A stretch of 64,000 bases of DNA from positions 1,966,623-2,030,622 of the forward strand of contig NW_003314274.1 of the NCBI RefSeq assembly GCF_000143415.4, read 5' to 3'. The DNA comes from Selaginella moellendorffii. Its lineage: Eukaryota; Streptophyta; Lycopodiopsida; Selaginellales; Selaginellaceae. The translations under genes were made by a program, and so were the position numbers. Positions within the stretch are counted from its first letter, which is position 1; each line of letters starts with the position of its first letter. The notes beneath the pieces were generated by a model. It was not told the DNA's origin and did not search any database. It saw only the letters and a list, made by a program, of their open reading frames with translations. Shown in pieces: positions 52,134-63,112 of this stretch.

Positions 52134-53951
52134 ATGGCTCCACCTCCTCGCAAGGCGCAAATCTCACAGGAGGCATTCGACGCCGCGGTGCGAGAGAATG
52201 TGGAAGATTTTGAGATGGAGGAGGGTGAGGCGATCGCTGATGCGGTGCACACATTCCAGCTACAAGGCGTCGATCTCACAGGTGCGTGTGTGCTGAGCTC
52301 TACCTTTCTCTGTTAGTCGATGTTGATCTATCTTGACGATCCGGCAGGGATTATCACCGACGGGCGCGGCAAAGAAGAGCATCCTGTGATCCTAGCGGTC
52401 AAAGACCTGAAACTGGCCGTGGACGACAATGCTGGTATGGATCGTCTCTGCGAAGCGCTCGATAAGCTGAGGCTGGCCTCTGCCGGTGAGAACGCTTCCA
52501 TTGCGGTGAGAAATGGCGCTGTTGAGAATGCTGTGTTGGCTTGCAAGCTTTTGATTGATGAAAACAACGCTTCATACGTTTCCACAGCGATGAAGACGCT
52601 TCTCTCTCTCTTGAATGGTAAGCTGACCAAACAGAATATGTCTGGTGCTGGTTTCTAACGAGCCATCTTTTTCTTTCGTTTTTTTGTCTTCCAGACGAGC
52701 AGTCCAAGAAGGATTTCTTCTCCTCCAGTGGATGTGATGTGATCCTAAATTTTCTATCGAGACACGATGACTCCAGTGAGATTTCAATGCTCTCAGCAGC
52801 AGTGATCGCGTCATCAGCATCAGGATCCGAGATGCTTAAGGAGGAGTTCATGCATTTAAAAGCGGATGAGAAGCTTATAAAAATTCTGAGGCGCTACGTA
52901 GAGAATGCTGAAGTACTAAGCAGTGCTTGTGACGCGTTGAAAGCATTGGTGTCTCCCGACGATAGTAACGTGTTAGCTTCAAACGTAAGCAGCAGTTAGA
53001 TTGATTCTTCACTCAAATTTTTTGGTACTGTCTATTCTACAGGCCTTTAAAAACGCCAGAACAATATGGAAAGCAGGAGGTGTGAACGCTGTTTTGGAGA
53101 CGGCTTCATCCAACCGAAAAGATCCTACACTGTTGGTGACACTTTGTGCGACATTGAAAGCTATGGCAGTGAATGTACGTATCATTTTTGTGAACTCTAC
53201 CATTTCTAGACTCAAGTTCTATGTATCAACAGGAAGAGATCTGTAAATCAATCACGGGGGATAATGGACTTGAGCTAACTTTGGAGTTCGTGGACGAATC
53301 TGCAAAAATGCCAAACAAGCTCTTGGCTAAGAATGCGTGCTCACTGATAACGCAGGTGAGACTACAATTTTTGTCCGGTACAGTCTAAGTCGGTTGCTGA
53401 TGGATTTTTGTCCCGGGTGGCAGCTGGCATTAAGTGATGCCAACAAAGATGCCATTGTTTTGCAAGGAGGATGTCAAAAACTCGTTACGCTAGCTTCGTG
53501 CTATTCAGAAGACGTTTCGGTGATTCAAGAGGTATTTGAAAAAACTGCCTGCGTAAATTAGAAAGCTCTGACCGTGCCCTCTGGCAGGTGATGTCTGCTA
53601 TTGCTTCCATAACGTTGAGATCCCCTTCAAATGCTACCAAAGCAGTCGAGGCTGGCGCGATTGACTTAGCGGTGGAGATGATGGACAAGCACCCGCAGGC
53701 CCCAGGCATGCAAAAGCAAACGTGTCACATGCTGCGAAATCTAGCGTCACGGAATCCCGAGAACAGGCAATGCATTTTTTTGTCTCCCACCTTCGTGCAT
53801 GTTTCTCACTTATATTCTTTTGCTTGTCAGGGCGCTGATACTGGAAAGGGGCCTTGAGAAGCTGATAAGAGCAGCCAAATCCAGGCATGCCAGCTGCAAA
53901 GACGCATCCTCTGCTGCGTTGCGAGACCTGGGCCTGGACAATTACAATTAG
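52134..53951 (+). CDS. Armadillo-repeat protein, ARMC6-like
   Basis: Eight exons (52134-52281, 52348-52617, 52695-52984, 53043-53174, 53233-53355, 53424-53531, 53588-53766, 53831-53951) encode about 456 aa. The N-terminus ([20 protein letters not shown]) and the armadillo units ([23 protein letters not shown]-like [36 protein letters not shown]) match ARMC6. The end is [10 protein letters not shown]. Armadillo repeats mediate protein-protein contacts, and the role of ARMC6 is little known. The last intron uses a GC donor (53767-53768), since only GC-AG keeps R in frame. The gene is divergent from the small conserved gene about 240 bp upstream. Confidence 0.92.
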
Positions 53952-55479
53952 AGAAAGAGGTACATGCATTACGGCAAACGCGCCGACTGATCAAAACGCT
54001 TAACGTGAGTCTGTCGTTGTTGAGTGTAGATGGGCAAAGTAGACAAACAGATTCTTAGCGTTCCACATCAACCGGTCGAGGAGAAGATGAGAAAATTCCG
54101 CCAGGAAGCATCTCCGCGGGAGGGGTGCGTCAAACACCAACAACTTGGACGGACGTATGTCAACTCGACTCCCGTGTCCAACACTTTGGCGGGGAAAAGG
54201 CGGGTGGACGGAGCTACTAGACAAAAGCCGCAACACCAAAGCAACACGAAAAGGCTGAGGAGGTAAATAAGAGAGGGGAAGAGCAAGAAGATCCCAACCA
54301 AGACAAGCTAACCATGGATAGATGGATGGACCACACAAAAAGTTCGCCGCAGTGACGTGCGAAGGCCCCCCCCTGACCCCAACAGGTAAATGTGTGGGAC
54401 TGGGAGAACAACACAGCGACAACGAACTCGCCGCTCGCACGCACGTACACGTACGCATCGCCTCAACTTGTCCTCCCCGGCCGGAACCACTCAATCTAGA
54501 TGGATTTGAACCAGCAACCACCGGATCGATTGAGTGATGGAGATGAACAATTGCCTCACCGCAGCAGCAATCCGTGAGTTAACGCTGGTTTAGTTTCATC
54601 TTTCCTGCTTTTAAATACGTTTTTGCGTTGCAGAGCATTCAATGGCGCTTTCTTTTTTCTCGCGGCCCGATTGCGATGTCGAGAAAGGAGCTGCCGAGCG
54701 AGAAAGCGCTCTCATCCTCACCCAGCTCGCTCAGCAAAAACGCAATCCAGGCCAGCGACCATCAACGATCGAGACGACAACACTATCAGCACCTTTACAG
54801 CGCTGCCGAGCGACCTTTACGTCTATCTCGCGCACACACAAACACACCGGCTCAAATTATGCGGACAAGAGACCACTTAAACCTCCATCCCCAACTGTGA
54901 CTTCTCCGGCACCAATCTCGCGCGCAGCACGGCTCTCATCATCATAAATCAGCTCTACTTTCAATGGTAGTTGGCAGCAGCTGACAGGTCGGTCTTTCTT
55001 GCCGCAAAAAATTCTCCTATGCTTGTTTACTAATCCTTCTCTCGTTTTTCTTTTCCAGAGATTCTGTGCGCTATCTATGATCACCAACATCAACGCCACC
55101 CCACGCAATTATCGCTGCCATCCCAAAAGAGCGACTCGCTGCCCTGCCCGGACGACTCTGCTAGAACAGACTGCCAAAAGCAACAAAGACGCAGAGGAAG
55201 AGGAGTGAATCAAACGAATGCCTCATTGCTTGCTTGGCATTGCAGCACTGCTCCATCCAGGTATATTGGCTCTCTAGAAAACCACCTCTCTTTTTTCCCG
55301 GCTCCTCTCCATTGATTTAATGTTCGTTTGTGTGTGGGCGGGCAGAGCCTCCGGACAGTATATAGTTCCTTTTAGCCCCGCCTTGACCAGCCTTGACCGG
55401 CCTTGACCCAGAGCTTTTGCAATTAAAGCTCTGCCAGATGCCATGCCCGCAGCCAGACAGAGCGCGCCCAGCCCCTCAT
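53952..55479. other. Intergenic 1.5 kb, no gene seen
   Basis: Only short overlapping frames with no recognisable motif occur. The stretch is the downstream region of ARMC6 and of the convergent F-box/MYND gene. A triple TTGACC repeat lies at 55383-55408. Confidence 0.5.
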
Positions 55480-57275
55480 TTAAGATTCCTCCATCTCATC
55501 AAAGCCCTGGCGCTGCTCTTCGTCATCATCCTCCTCGTCTCCTCTTTCGCCACCACCGCCACCACCAGCGCCGCCGCCGCCGCCATTCTCCTCCCGGTCC
55601 TCCCAGTCCGGCACCGGCGTACAGTCGCACTTGTGCCGTATTTTCCAGTCCAAGGCCTGGCACGCCCTCGAGCAATAATTTACCGAGCCGCAGGCCGAGC
55701 AACGCCGGAACTCGTGCCGCCGCGACTCGGGCCGCCCACAGTTGGAGTGCGAGCACAGGCGGAGCCCCGACTCGGGCGGCTTGGCCACGAACCAATCGAC
55801 CATGAACCGGTTTGCTACGTGCAGCTTGGGCGGAGGAACGTTGCAGCCAAAGTCACTGAGTAGCGAGCACCCCCCGCTCTGGAGCAGTGTGTACACCGGG
55901 TGGCACTCGATCGCCGATACTGTTGCTGCTGCTGCTGGCGTCGATGGTGGTGACGAGCAAGACAATCCTCCTCCTGAGTTACTCGTAATTGGCGACAAGA
56001 GCATCGATCGTTGGTGCTGTTGGTGATGATGCTGGTGGAGTTGGGTCCTCTCGGATTGCTGCTGGTGATGATGATGATGATGATGATGATCCTGGGATTG
56101 CTGGAGCAAAGGCGACGACGAGGACGATTTGGCCAGCGCGCCTTTGCCAAGGACGGCGTAGTAATGCAGGTGGTGGTGGAGGCATGCCATGGCACCGCCC
56201 TTGGCAGTGAGGTGGAGCGCCGCCTCCATGAAGCGGCGTGGCGACTGCGCCACCGCCGCCGCCGCCTCCCTGGTGTTGGCCTCGAGCAGCAGTCCCCTCC
56301 CCTTGACCACGTTCTGGGCGACGCCATAGCCGTCCTGCAGGCAGTGGCCGAGCTCGCGCATTGCATCGACGTGACCCAGCGACGCCGCCCTCGCGCACAA
56401 CGCAACGCCCGCCTTGAGGTCCTTGTCCTTCCTGCTTCCCCCGCTGCCATTGAATTGGATAACCGCTAAGGAGTGGAGCGCCGCCGCGTGGGACGCCATC
56501 GCCGCCTTGGCCATGAGGGAGGCGCCGCCGCCTCTGTTATGGAGGCAGTAGAATCGAATCTGGAATAGAGAGGAAGTCACCGAGTGAGTTTCTTCGTCGT
56601 GGAACTAAAGAAAAGGCGAGGAAAAATGGGATAACTGTCCATAAGGGAGGAAAAAGTAAAGACTTTGAGATCGCTGTAAGAGCGCGGAAAAGGGAAAAAA
56701 AAAAAAAAAAAACGCGAGAAAACGCATCGTAACGTTATCCATCGAGCAGGGAAAAACCAAACGAAACTGGAAAGGAATGAGTGATGCGATGGATTGAGCA
56801 GGAGCTTACCATTCCCAGTGTGTAACAAGCCTCGATGTTGCCAGCGTCGGCGCACTGCTTGAGGAAGCGCGACGATCCATCAGACCAGCTCGATGCTTTC
56901 ACGGCCAGCGCGGCAGTGGATGCGTTGGCCAGGACGTGGGGATTCGTGGCGGCCGCGCAGAATCTCCGGCAGCTGGAAGGGACGAACACGCGAAAGGAAA
57001 AAAATCAGTCCTTGAACAATAAGGGAGTGGCGAAATGGAACTTACGTGAGCATGGTGTTGACGAGATCGGCCGGCGACGACGCCGTGGAGCTCACCGCCG
57101 TGATGATCGTGATGAGCACGTCGTCGTGCAGGGAATCGAAGAAGCACGGCGCTCGAGCGGCTTTCGCTGGCCGGTGGGATGTGCCGCTCGGCAGCCGCCG
57201 CTTCTGGACGCTGGGCTTGATGCTGAAAGTGATCCCATCGGAAGGAGAGGGATAGTTCCCCCGCCGAGTCCTCAT
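55480..57275 (-). CDS. F-box protein with Sel1-like region and MYND zinc finger
   Basis: Three exons (57275-57046, 56972-56810, 56559-55480) encode about 490 aa. Order: a basic start (MRTRRGNYPSPSDG), an F-box (FFDSLHDDVLITIITAVSS to LVNTMLTCRRF, residues about 45-80), a Sel1-like helical region (CADAGNIEACYTLGM; AASLGHVDAMRELGHCLQDG), and a His/Gln-rich low-complexity stretch. A MYND zinc finger follows (CSHSNCGRPESRRHEFRRCS, then CGSVNYCSRACQALDW and HKCDC), and then a glycine/acidic tail. This architecture is that of plant At1g67340/At5g50450-type F-box proteins, presumably substrate adaptors of SCF ubiquitin ligases. All Cys/His zinc positions are visible. The (CAT)n run encoding histidines is a microsatellite. 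Confidence 0.93.
56066..56090. repeat. (ATG/CAT)n trinucleotide microsatellite in coding sequence
   Basis: Eight consecutive GAT/ATC-phase triplets encode a run of histidines in the F-box/MYND protein on the minus strand. Such runs change length easily. Confidence 0.7.
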
Positions 57276-59766
57276 CCCCTCTCTCTCTCTCTCTCGCAAG
57301 ATCGCTCGAAATATTTCTCTTCTTGGGAGAAAAAGATCGAGCGCAGAATAGAAAGAGAGGAGGATTGGATTGCGAATTCCCGGATCTTTTGACCAATGGA
57401 AGCGCCTGGGGGATTGACCTGGGAAGAAAGAAGAAGAAAACAAGCGCCCCGGGCGACGATCTTTCCAAGGCGTCGGGCAATCCGACGCCGAATGCTTGCA
57501 AAATCTTCCTCCTGCTACCTTTGCTAACACGGCAGCATCGATCGAGATCGATCGAGAATCTGCCGCCAGGCGCGCTATCGAGCTCTCCCTCTTCCTGTGA
57601 GCTCTCCGCCAAGCCCTAGCGCCCAGCCAGGCGGCTTTAAGGGAAGAAAACAAAGCAAGGAAAAGAAAAGGAGAGAGACGAACAAGGAATGAATATACAA
57701 AATATATGGCGCCATGGGCACGCACGAGGCAGCACATTCCGTAGCAGAATGGCCCCCTCCCTCGCCCACGCACGTCCACATTCTCAAAAGAGAATGTCCT
57801 CCCGATTGGGGGCACCGCGGTGATGGACGGCCGCGATCACCCGTGGCATTACGGGGCCGGTCAAAACCTCACGGAGCACGTGGACGGCGGGAATCTCTCA
57901 CCGCCGCACGCGGCTTACCGCGGCCACCGCGCGGTAGCCGCGGTAGGCTTCAAATCGCTATCTGGGTTCCATCGTTTATCTTCTTTTTGCCCTTTTCTTT
58001 GCGTATGGATCTCAAGCTCTAGACCTCGTGGTCTTGACATGAATAATACCAACGAAATTTTTATAAGGTTTCAAACGTTTAAAGTATGGCCGAATATTTT
58101 ACTTTCCAAGGGTGGTGCACTCAATCCACCACTTGAGGGGGAAACTTGCACACAAAACCAAGAAAAACTCGCTCGAGCTTTATAACTTGAGCCCTACGCA
58201 GAGTGGCGCGTGGTTTTCTTTCAGACAATGGACACACAGAGGAAAACAATAAGAACCATCCCCGGCGGCTTCTAGAATCTCGCATGATTTCCAATCCCTT
58301 CGTTTCGTCCAAGCGCACTGTTAGTGCTGTGGCTTGGCGGCTTTGCTTTGGGTTTGTTCAAGGAATCACTCTCCTCTACGTAAAGAGAGAATGCGGTCAA
58401 TTCAGACGGATTGAATCGTCCAAAGAGGCGGGCTGCCAAGTGACCGTATAGAAATTCTTGAGTCTCTCGATTGACTGGGTGTGATCTTTGTTCGTTGACA
58501 AGCAACATTTTTGGTCTCGTCCAATGCTTTGACACCGCGCTTTGATTTTTAGATCTTTTCTATACAAGCGGCAAAGAGAGATTGACCCAATCAAGGGATT
58601 ATAATCTTTGTATCATCGAGCGCGGATTTTACTAACAACCTTGTGGAATCTTGAAACCCTAGACGTTGGAGGCAAGGGGTGGCGCAATTATGGTCCATCT
58701 GGCAACCCTGGCAAGATTTAGGGACAGTTCTCCAGGCTAGGGACAGAGTCCTACACTCAACACACCCCTTCCTACGTCACGCCGCAATAATGGGCGCCCG
58801 CCGGCGGTTACCCTGCCCCGCCGGCCGGGCAACGGCGGTTACGCTGCCTGCCGGCCGAGAACCGCGGAACGGGCCGGCTGGTGCGACACGTGGCATAGCT
58901 CCCCGGGCCGGGCGGGTCAAACCTCCGCCCCAGGGGGCACTGCCCCCGTACTGCATCATTGGGCCGCCGCCGCGCCGTACGACACTGACCGTTGGGAATC
59001 TCGGGCCGAATATCCCGCCCGGTTTGAAAAGAAAGCCGGGTTTAATGGGTGGGCCGCGGGTTGGACCCCGCTAAAAGGAATCAGCGTCAAGGCCACGAAG
59101 ATGTCACGTCTTTGGGATTAAAATCCTTACTAAACTCCGAGCTTTGCTTGCTCGTTCCTTTTAGATCTCTCTGCTTTTTCTTTTTTGTTCTTTGTATAGG
59201 CTACGTAGCTTTCGATATTGACTTTAGCAACAGGAAGAGCAACTCTTGACGATTTGTTTAAGTCTCGTTTGTTTGGCCTTAGTGATCTCTTCGTATTCCT
59301 TCACGAATGTGGAAATAGCTCGCTGTCGTTTTTGTTAAGGCCAGCCATATGATTTAAATCATCATCGCTATCATGGTCACTACACCCTAGGATACGAGAG
59401 CTTTTCGGAATAGCTTATAGGTGGCCTCTCCTCATGAGGCCTCGTATGTATAGTTTCTCTCGTTTTTCTAGCTTTGACTTGAGATGGATCATACTACACT
59501 CCACCATATCTTTACTCGTTTCCAGCTCAGGACCTGTGTGTGCGTTGCTTCCACTTACTCACTCCACTAATGGGATCCACGAGATTGTGATCTCTTGCAC
59601 TACGCAAAGGCGAAACGGACTTTGGAAAGTTTCTTAGATTCCCATTCTCTCCTGTTGAAAGTTTACAAACCAATGTGCAGAGGTTGTGTAAAAGAGAACG
59701 AACAAGAAGGAACGGAAGAATACACTCGCTACCTGCAAAATAGTGTCGTTGAGGACCCTCTTTTGC
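57276..59766. other. Long upstream/intergenic region, no gene seen
   Basis: About 2.5 kb. It holds a GA/CT microsatellite (57280-57295), a GC-rich palindromic stretch at 57905-57945 (ccgcgg repeats), AT-rich DNA at 58020-58640 and a GC-rich block at 58790-59075 with short G/C runs. The last block starts abruptly after aaaccctag and may be an insertion, but I found no terminal repeats or coding motif. Confidence 0.45.
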
Positions 59767-61507
59767 TTAGCGAGGCCCAGCTGGAGCTGCCTGTGGACCA
59801 GATCGACCACCAAACCCCGCCTTTGCAGCTTTAGACTGGAGAAGTAGCTCGTCGTAGTTCTAAAAGCAAACAAAACAAAAACAAGAACACGAGTGAGCAA
59901 GCGATGGGCTCGGGTGAGTTAACTTTGGTTACCTTGGCATCCATCAGAACGTCCGGTTCTTCAATCACTTTGTCGGCCAGACCATACTCGACAGCTTCTT
60001 TGGCCTTGAAGTACTTGGGACGTTGGATATCTTTAGCAATTTCTTCTTCCGGCTTGCCCGTTCCCTTCGCCAACAAGTCAATGTAGTACTTCGTGTTGGA
60101 GTCCAATTCCTTCGCCTGGAAAACAACGAAGAAAAGAGAAAAACAAAACGACTTCAGAAGGTTCTGCATGCATGTCGAGAACAAGCAACAACCTTGATGA
60201 ACATGTCTATGGCCGACCCGCTCGATTGATTAACTTTGGGAGCGTAGAGCTTGGCTGCACAGAGTCAGCGGACGTCGTGTGAGGAATTCCAAACTACAAA
60301 AGTCAAATGGAAGCACTCACTGGAGGAGCTGGGCTGTACTGCACGGAAGCCTTTTTCACCCACTGAGAGAAGCATCGCTGCTTGACCGAATGCCATTCCA
60401 CAGTTTACCGTGTAAACTTTGGACTTCACGTACTGCATGATCAAACATCCAGAAGAATATTAAATACCCTAGGAAAGAAGAAGAAAGCGACATGAGAATC
60501 TCACCGACATAGTATCAGCAATCGCATAAGCTTCTGTTTCGAAACCAACGCTTTCCTTCTTCTCATTCTGGATCCATAGCAAAGTAAACACCAAGGACAA
60601 ACAGGAAAAAAGATAGTTACCTGCGTGCCAGAGCAGTTTATATACAAGTAGATCGGTTTGCTAGGATTATCGAAGTCCAGGAAAAGCATCTCCGCGACTA
60701 TTAGCTCAGTCACAGCTGGTACTATCTGAAGAAAACGAAAAAAGAAAAGAGATGAAGCTTTCACTTGAGAAAACACCACATCACAAAACTCACGGCCATT
60801 CCCAAGTAAACGATTCGGGCATCTAGGAGAAGAGATGGCAAGTCAGGCGGCGCAGATTTTGGTCGCATGAGTCCTCCACCACCACCACCACGGTACATGT
60901 TCACGCTCATGCTTAGCCTCGAAGCTCCACCTTGGAAAGAAGCAGGACTCCATACACCAGAGCCATCTCGATAGTGGGCTTTGGATGTTATTGATTCCTG
61001 GAAAAATCCACGCTTTCCATCAATTCCAGTCGCGAAAGTTATGCAAACAAACCTCTGTGAGTTCTTTGGATTTTTTCGTGAAAGGATTATCGTCGACGAG
61101 GAACATATCCATCTGAGCGGGAGTGAGGCCGTATAAACTTTGAGGAACGTTCTTGAAATTATCCATCACTGCAACAAAGAAAGTCATGAGAACAAAAACT
61201 CAAAGAACGAAGAAATATCACTATGAGAGATACTATGAGAGAAGAATTCAATCCATTCACGCCACTTACGTCCGTCTTGAAGATTATCTTCGTGAAATCG
61301 CTTAGGAATGTGATCCATGGACGCGCTTGCAATCGCCGGAAACCTCGACGAGCTCGCGGCGAGGCGCAATCGCGGCGGCTCGAATCTTCCAACAAACGGA
61401 GACATACCCGATGCGAGCTGCTGATTGTGCTGCCTTTGTGACGTTGCGCTTCCACAAATCCCACACCTGGAGCTCCATGGCGCTGGAACCCTCGTCGCCA
61501 TAGCCAT
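59767..61507 (-). CDS. CLPR3: Plastid Clp protease subunit ClpR3 (non-catalytic ClpP homologue)
   Basis: About nine minus-strand exons span 61507 to 59767 (approximate exons: 61507-61270, 61168-61054, 60999-60795, 60725-60621, 60569-60505, 60433-60325, then short exons near 60250 and 60200, 60116-59933 and 59858-59767). Order: a Ser/Arg-rich transit-peptide-like start (MAMATRVPAPWSSRC), PAQMDMFLVDDNPF, VYLGMA/IVPAVTELIVAEML, IYLYINCSGTQ, YAIADTMSYVKSKVYTVNCGMAFGQAAMLLS, AVQPSSSKLYAPKV and KELDSNTKYYIDLLAKGTG. The block VNCGMAFGQA replaces the catalytic-serine motif of ClpP, and the His/Asp positions are also altered, as in ClpR proteins. The block DYxLxQ...AAPAG at the end is typical of ClpR3. 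It belongs to the stromal ClpPR core. It is divergent from prefoldin 3 with 102 bp between the starts. Confidence 0.93.
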
Positions 61508-61609
61508 TCTCGTAGAGGGAGGAAGAACAAATATTAGCTGTTGATGGGAATCGAACCGGGGAGCCAAGTCATTTCAAATTTGCCCTAATCTGGGAAGCTA
61601 AGCTAGGGG
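61508..61609. promoter_or_regulatory. 102-bp bidirectional promoter (ClpR3 / prefoldin 3)
   Basis: The two divergent start codons lie 102 bp apart. No TATA box is visible, and a tRNA T-arm-like phrase (ggaatcgaaccgggg) occurs inside but lacks the rest of a tRNA. Confidence 0.4.
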
Positions 61610-62839
61610 ATGGCGGCGGCAGTGGCATCATCGCCTTCGCCCTCGCCAGCCGAGAGGCGAGGAATTCCGGCGGCGCCGTTTGTTGAAGATGTCCAGGTGT
61701 TCTTGGAGAAGACGGCCTCCGATGCGTCGAGCGCGCTCGTTTCTCTTCAAGACAGGTAAGAGATCGAGCTACATTCTACTTCTTGGCCCCTCGGCTGGGT
61801 AGGATACTATTGTTGCCGATGGGTTTTGCTATCGATCGAGCACTTTCTTGGTTGGATTTCATTTTTTTGGCTGCATGATCTCAAAGAGCTCGAGTTTTGC
61901 ATGAAACCATTTTGAAAAATAGAAACTTTGGCTCGATCCGTAGCATATTTTGGTTTCATGATCATTTGCGATGGATTTTGCTATCGATCGAGCACTTTCT
62001 TGGTAGTATTTCATTTTTTGGCTGCATGAAAGAGCTCGAGTTTTTGCATGAAACCATTTTGAAAAATAGAAACTTTGGCTCGATCCATAGCATCTTCTGT
62101 TCATGATCATTTGCAATTGAGTCTATGCTAAAACTATTCTTTCTTCCCTTTGGCAGACTTCAGCAATACAAACTCGCGGAAATGAAACTGCTAGCGCAAA
62201 GAAGAGACCTTCAGGTACTTTGTAAGTGTGATCTTTGCACTGCCCGACTGTGGAAGATCGCTGGTTCCTAAAATTGCTGTTTCAGGCTAAAATTCCAGAC
62301 ATAAAGAAATGCCTGGATATCGTCGAGGCACTGTTGAGCAAGAAGAGTTCAGGCGAGGTATAAGATGATAGTATGTTTCCTCCATCGAAAATCTAATTTT
62401 CTTCTACGTTCAGGAACCAATGACGGTGGATTTCGAGCTAGCCGAAGGGATCTACTCGCAAGCGCGTGTAGACGATGGAGACTCCGTTTGTTTGTGGCTG
62501 GGTGCCAATGTGATGCTCGAATACTCATACGACGAGGTAAAGATCTCGTTTTTCATCTTCTTCCCTTTGATCAATCTTCCATTTGTGTTTCTTAGGCACT
62601 GTTGCTCTTAAAGAAGAACCTGGAGAACGCAAACTCCAGCCTTGAGGCAATCATCGAAGATCTCAAGTTCATACGAGACCAAGTTACCGTGACCGAGGTA
62701 TTTCTCTTCCAAAAATCGTTTGTTTCTCCTTAGCTTTGTGAATCTCAAGCTTATCACTGGAACTTAGGTGACAATCGCGAGAGTGTACAATTGGGATGTA
62801 CATAACCGCCGCAAGTCAAAACAAAAGGACGAGCCCTGA
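61610..62839 (+). CDS. PFD3: Prefoldin subunit 3 (VBP1-like)
   Basis: Six exons (61610-61755, 62157-62214, 62286-62357, 62414-62536, 62596-62697, 62768-62839) encode 190 aa, the family length. The N-terminal helix ([19 protein letters not shown]) and C-terminal helix ([20 protein letters not shown]) form the coiled-coil arms, around the beta-hairpin segment ([20 protein letters not shown]). The end [15 protein letters not shown] is the hallmark of subunit 3. Prefoldin is a cytosolic hexamer that hands unfolded actin and tubulin to the CCT chaperonin. Intron 1 is the longest (401 nt) and contains a tandem duplication. Confidence 0.95.
61823..62113 (+). repeat. Tandem duplication of about 146 bp inside prefoldin intron 1
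   Basis: Two head-to-tail copies start with ttttgctatcgatcgagcac near 61827 and 61974. They run through tttggctgcatga, agctcgagttt, tgcatgaaaccattttg and aaactttggctcgatcc to tcatgatcatttgc. They differ by a few substitutions and short indels, so the event is fairly recent. Confidence 0.9.
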
Positions 62840-63112
62840 AGAACACACCGTTAAAATTCTTTGGGATTTGAGATAGTTAAATTCGACGGTTATGCTTTGT
62901 CCACGTGTGGCTGGTGTTCTAAGTTTTTAGGGCTCTTGGAGCGAGCGGATGCCCCACGGCCGGGATGGATGCGCAGATTCGATCTAATCCCCGGTGAAAT
63001 CCCTCGAAATCTCGCCTCTCCAGCGGCAAGAATCTCGATATTTCGGTGAGATTTCTCTTCTTTTCGCGATCATCGTTCTAGAACGCTCTTGATTCCTCTG
63101 GCAGCGGCAAGA

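Noticed and set aside
54480-54540. tRNA-like phrase (ggatttgaaccagcaaccaccgg) on the minus strand
   Set aside because: It resembles a T arm and variable region, but no D arm, anticodon arm or acceptor pairing can be built around it.
55381-55410. Triple ccttgacc repeat as a WRKY-responsive promoter
   Set aside because: It lies downstream of two converging genes, not at a promoter, and is short enough to be a chance microrepeat.
58790-59075. 131-codon frame and GC-rich block as a gene
   Set aside because: The product is a low-complexity Pro/Arg/Gly chain without motif, and the block looks like GC-rich intergenic or inserted DNA.
61538-61566. T-arm-like phrase in the ClpR3/prefoldin spacer
   Set aside because: Only the T loop pattern is present, and the rest of a tRNA is missing in a 102-bp promoter spacer.
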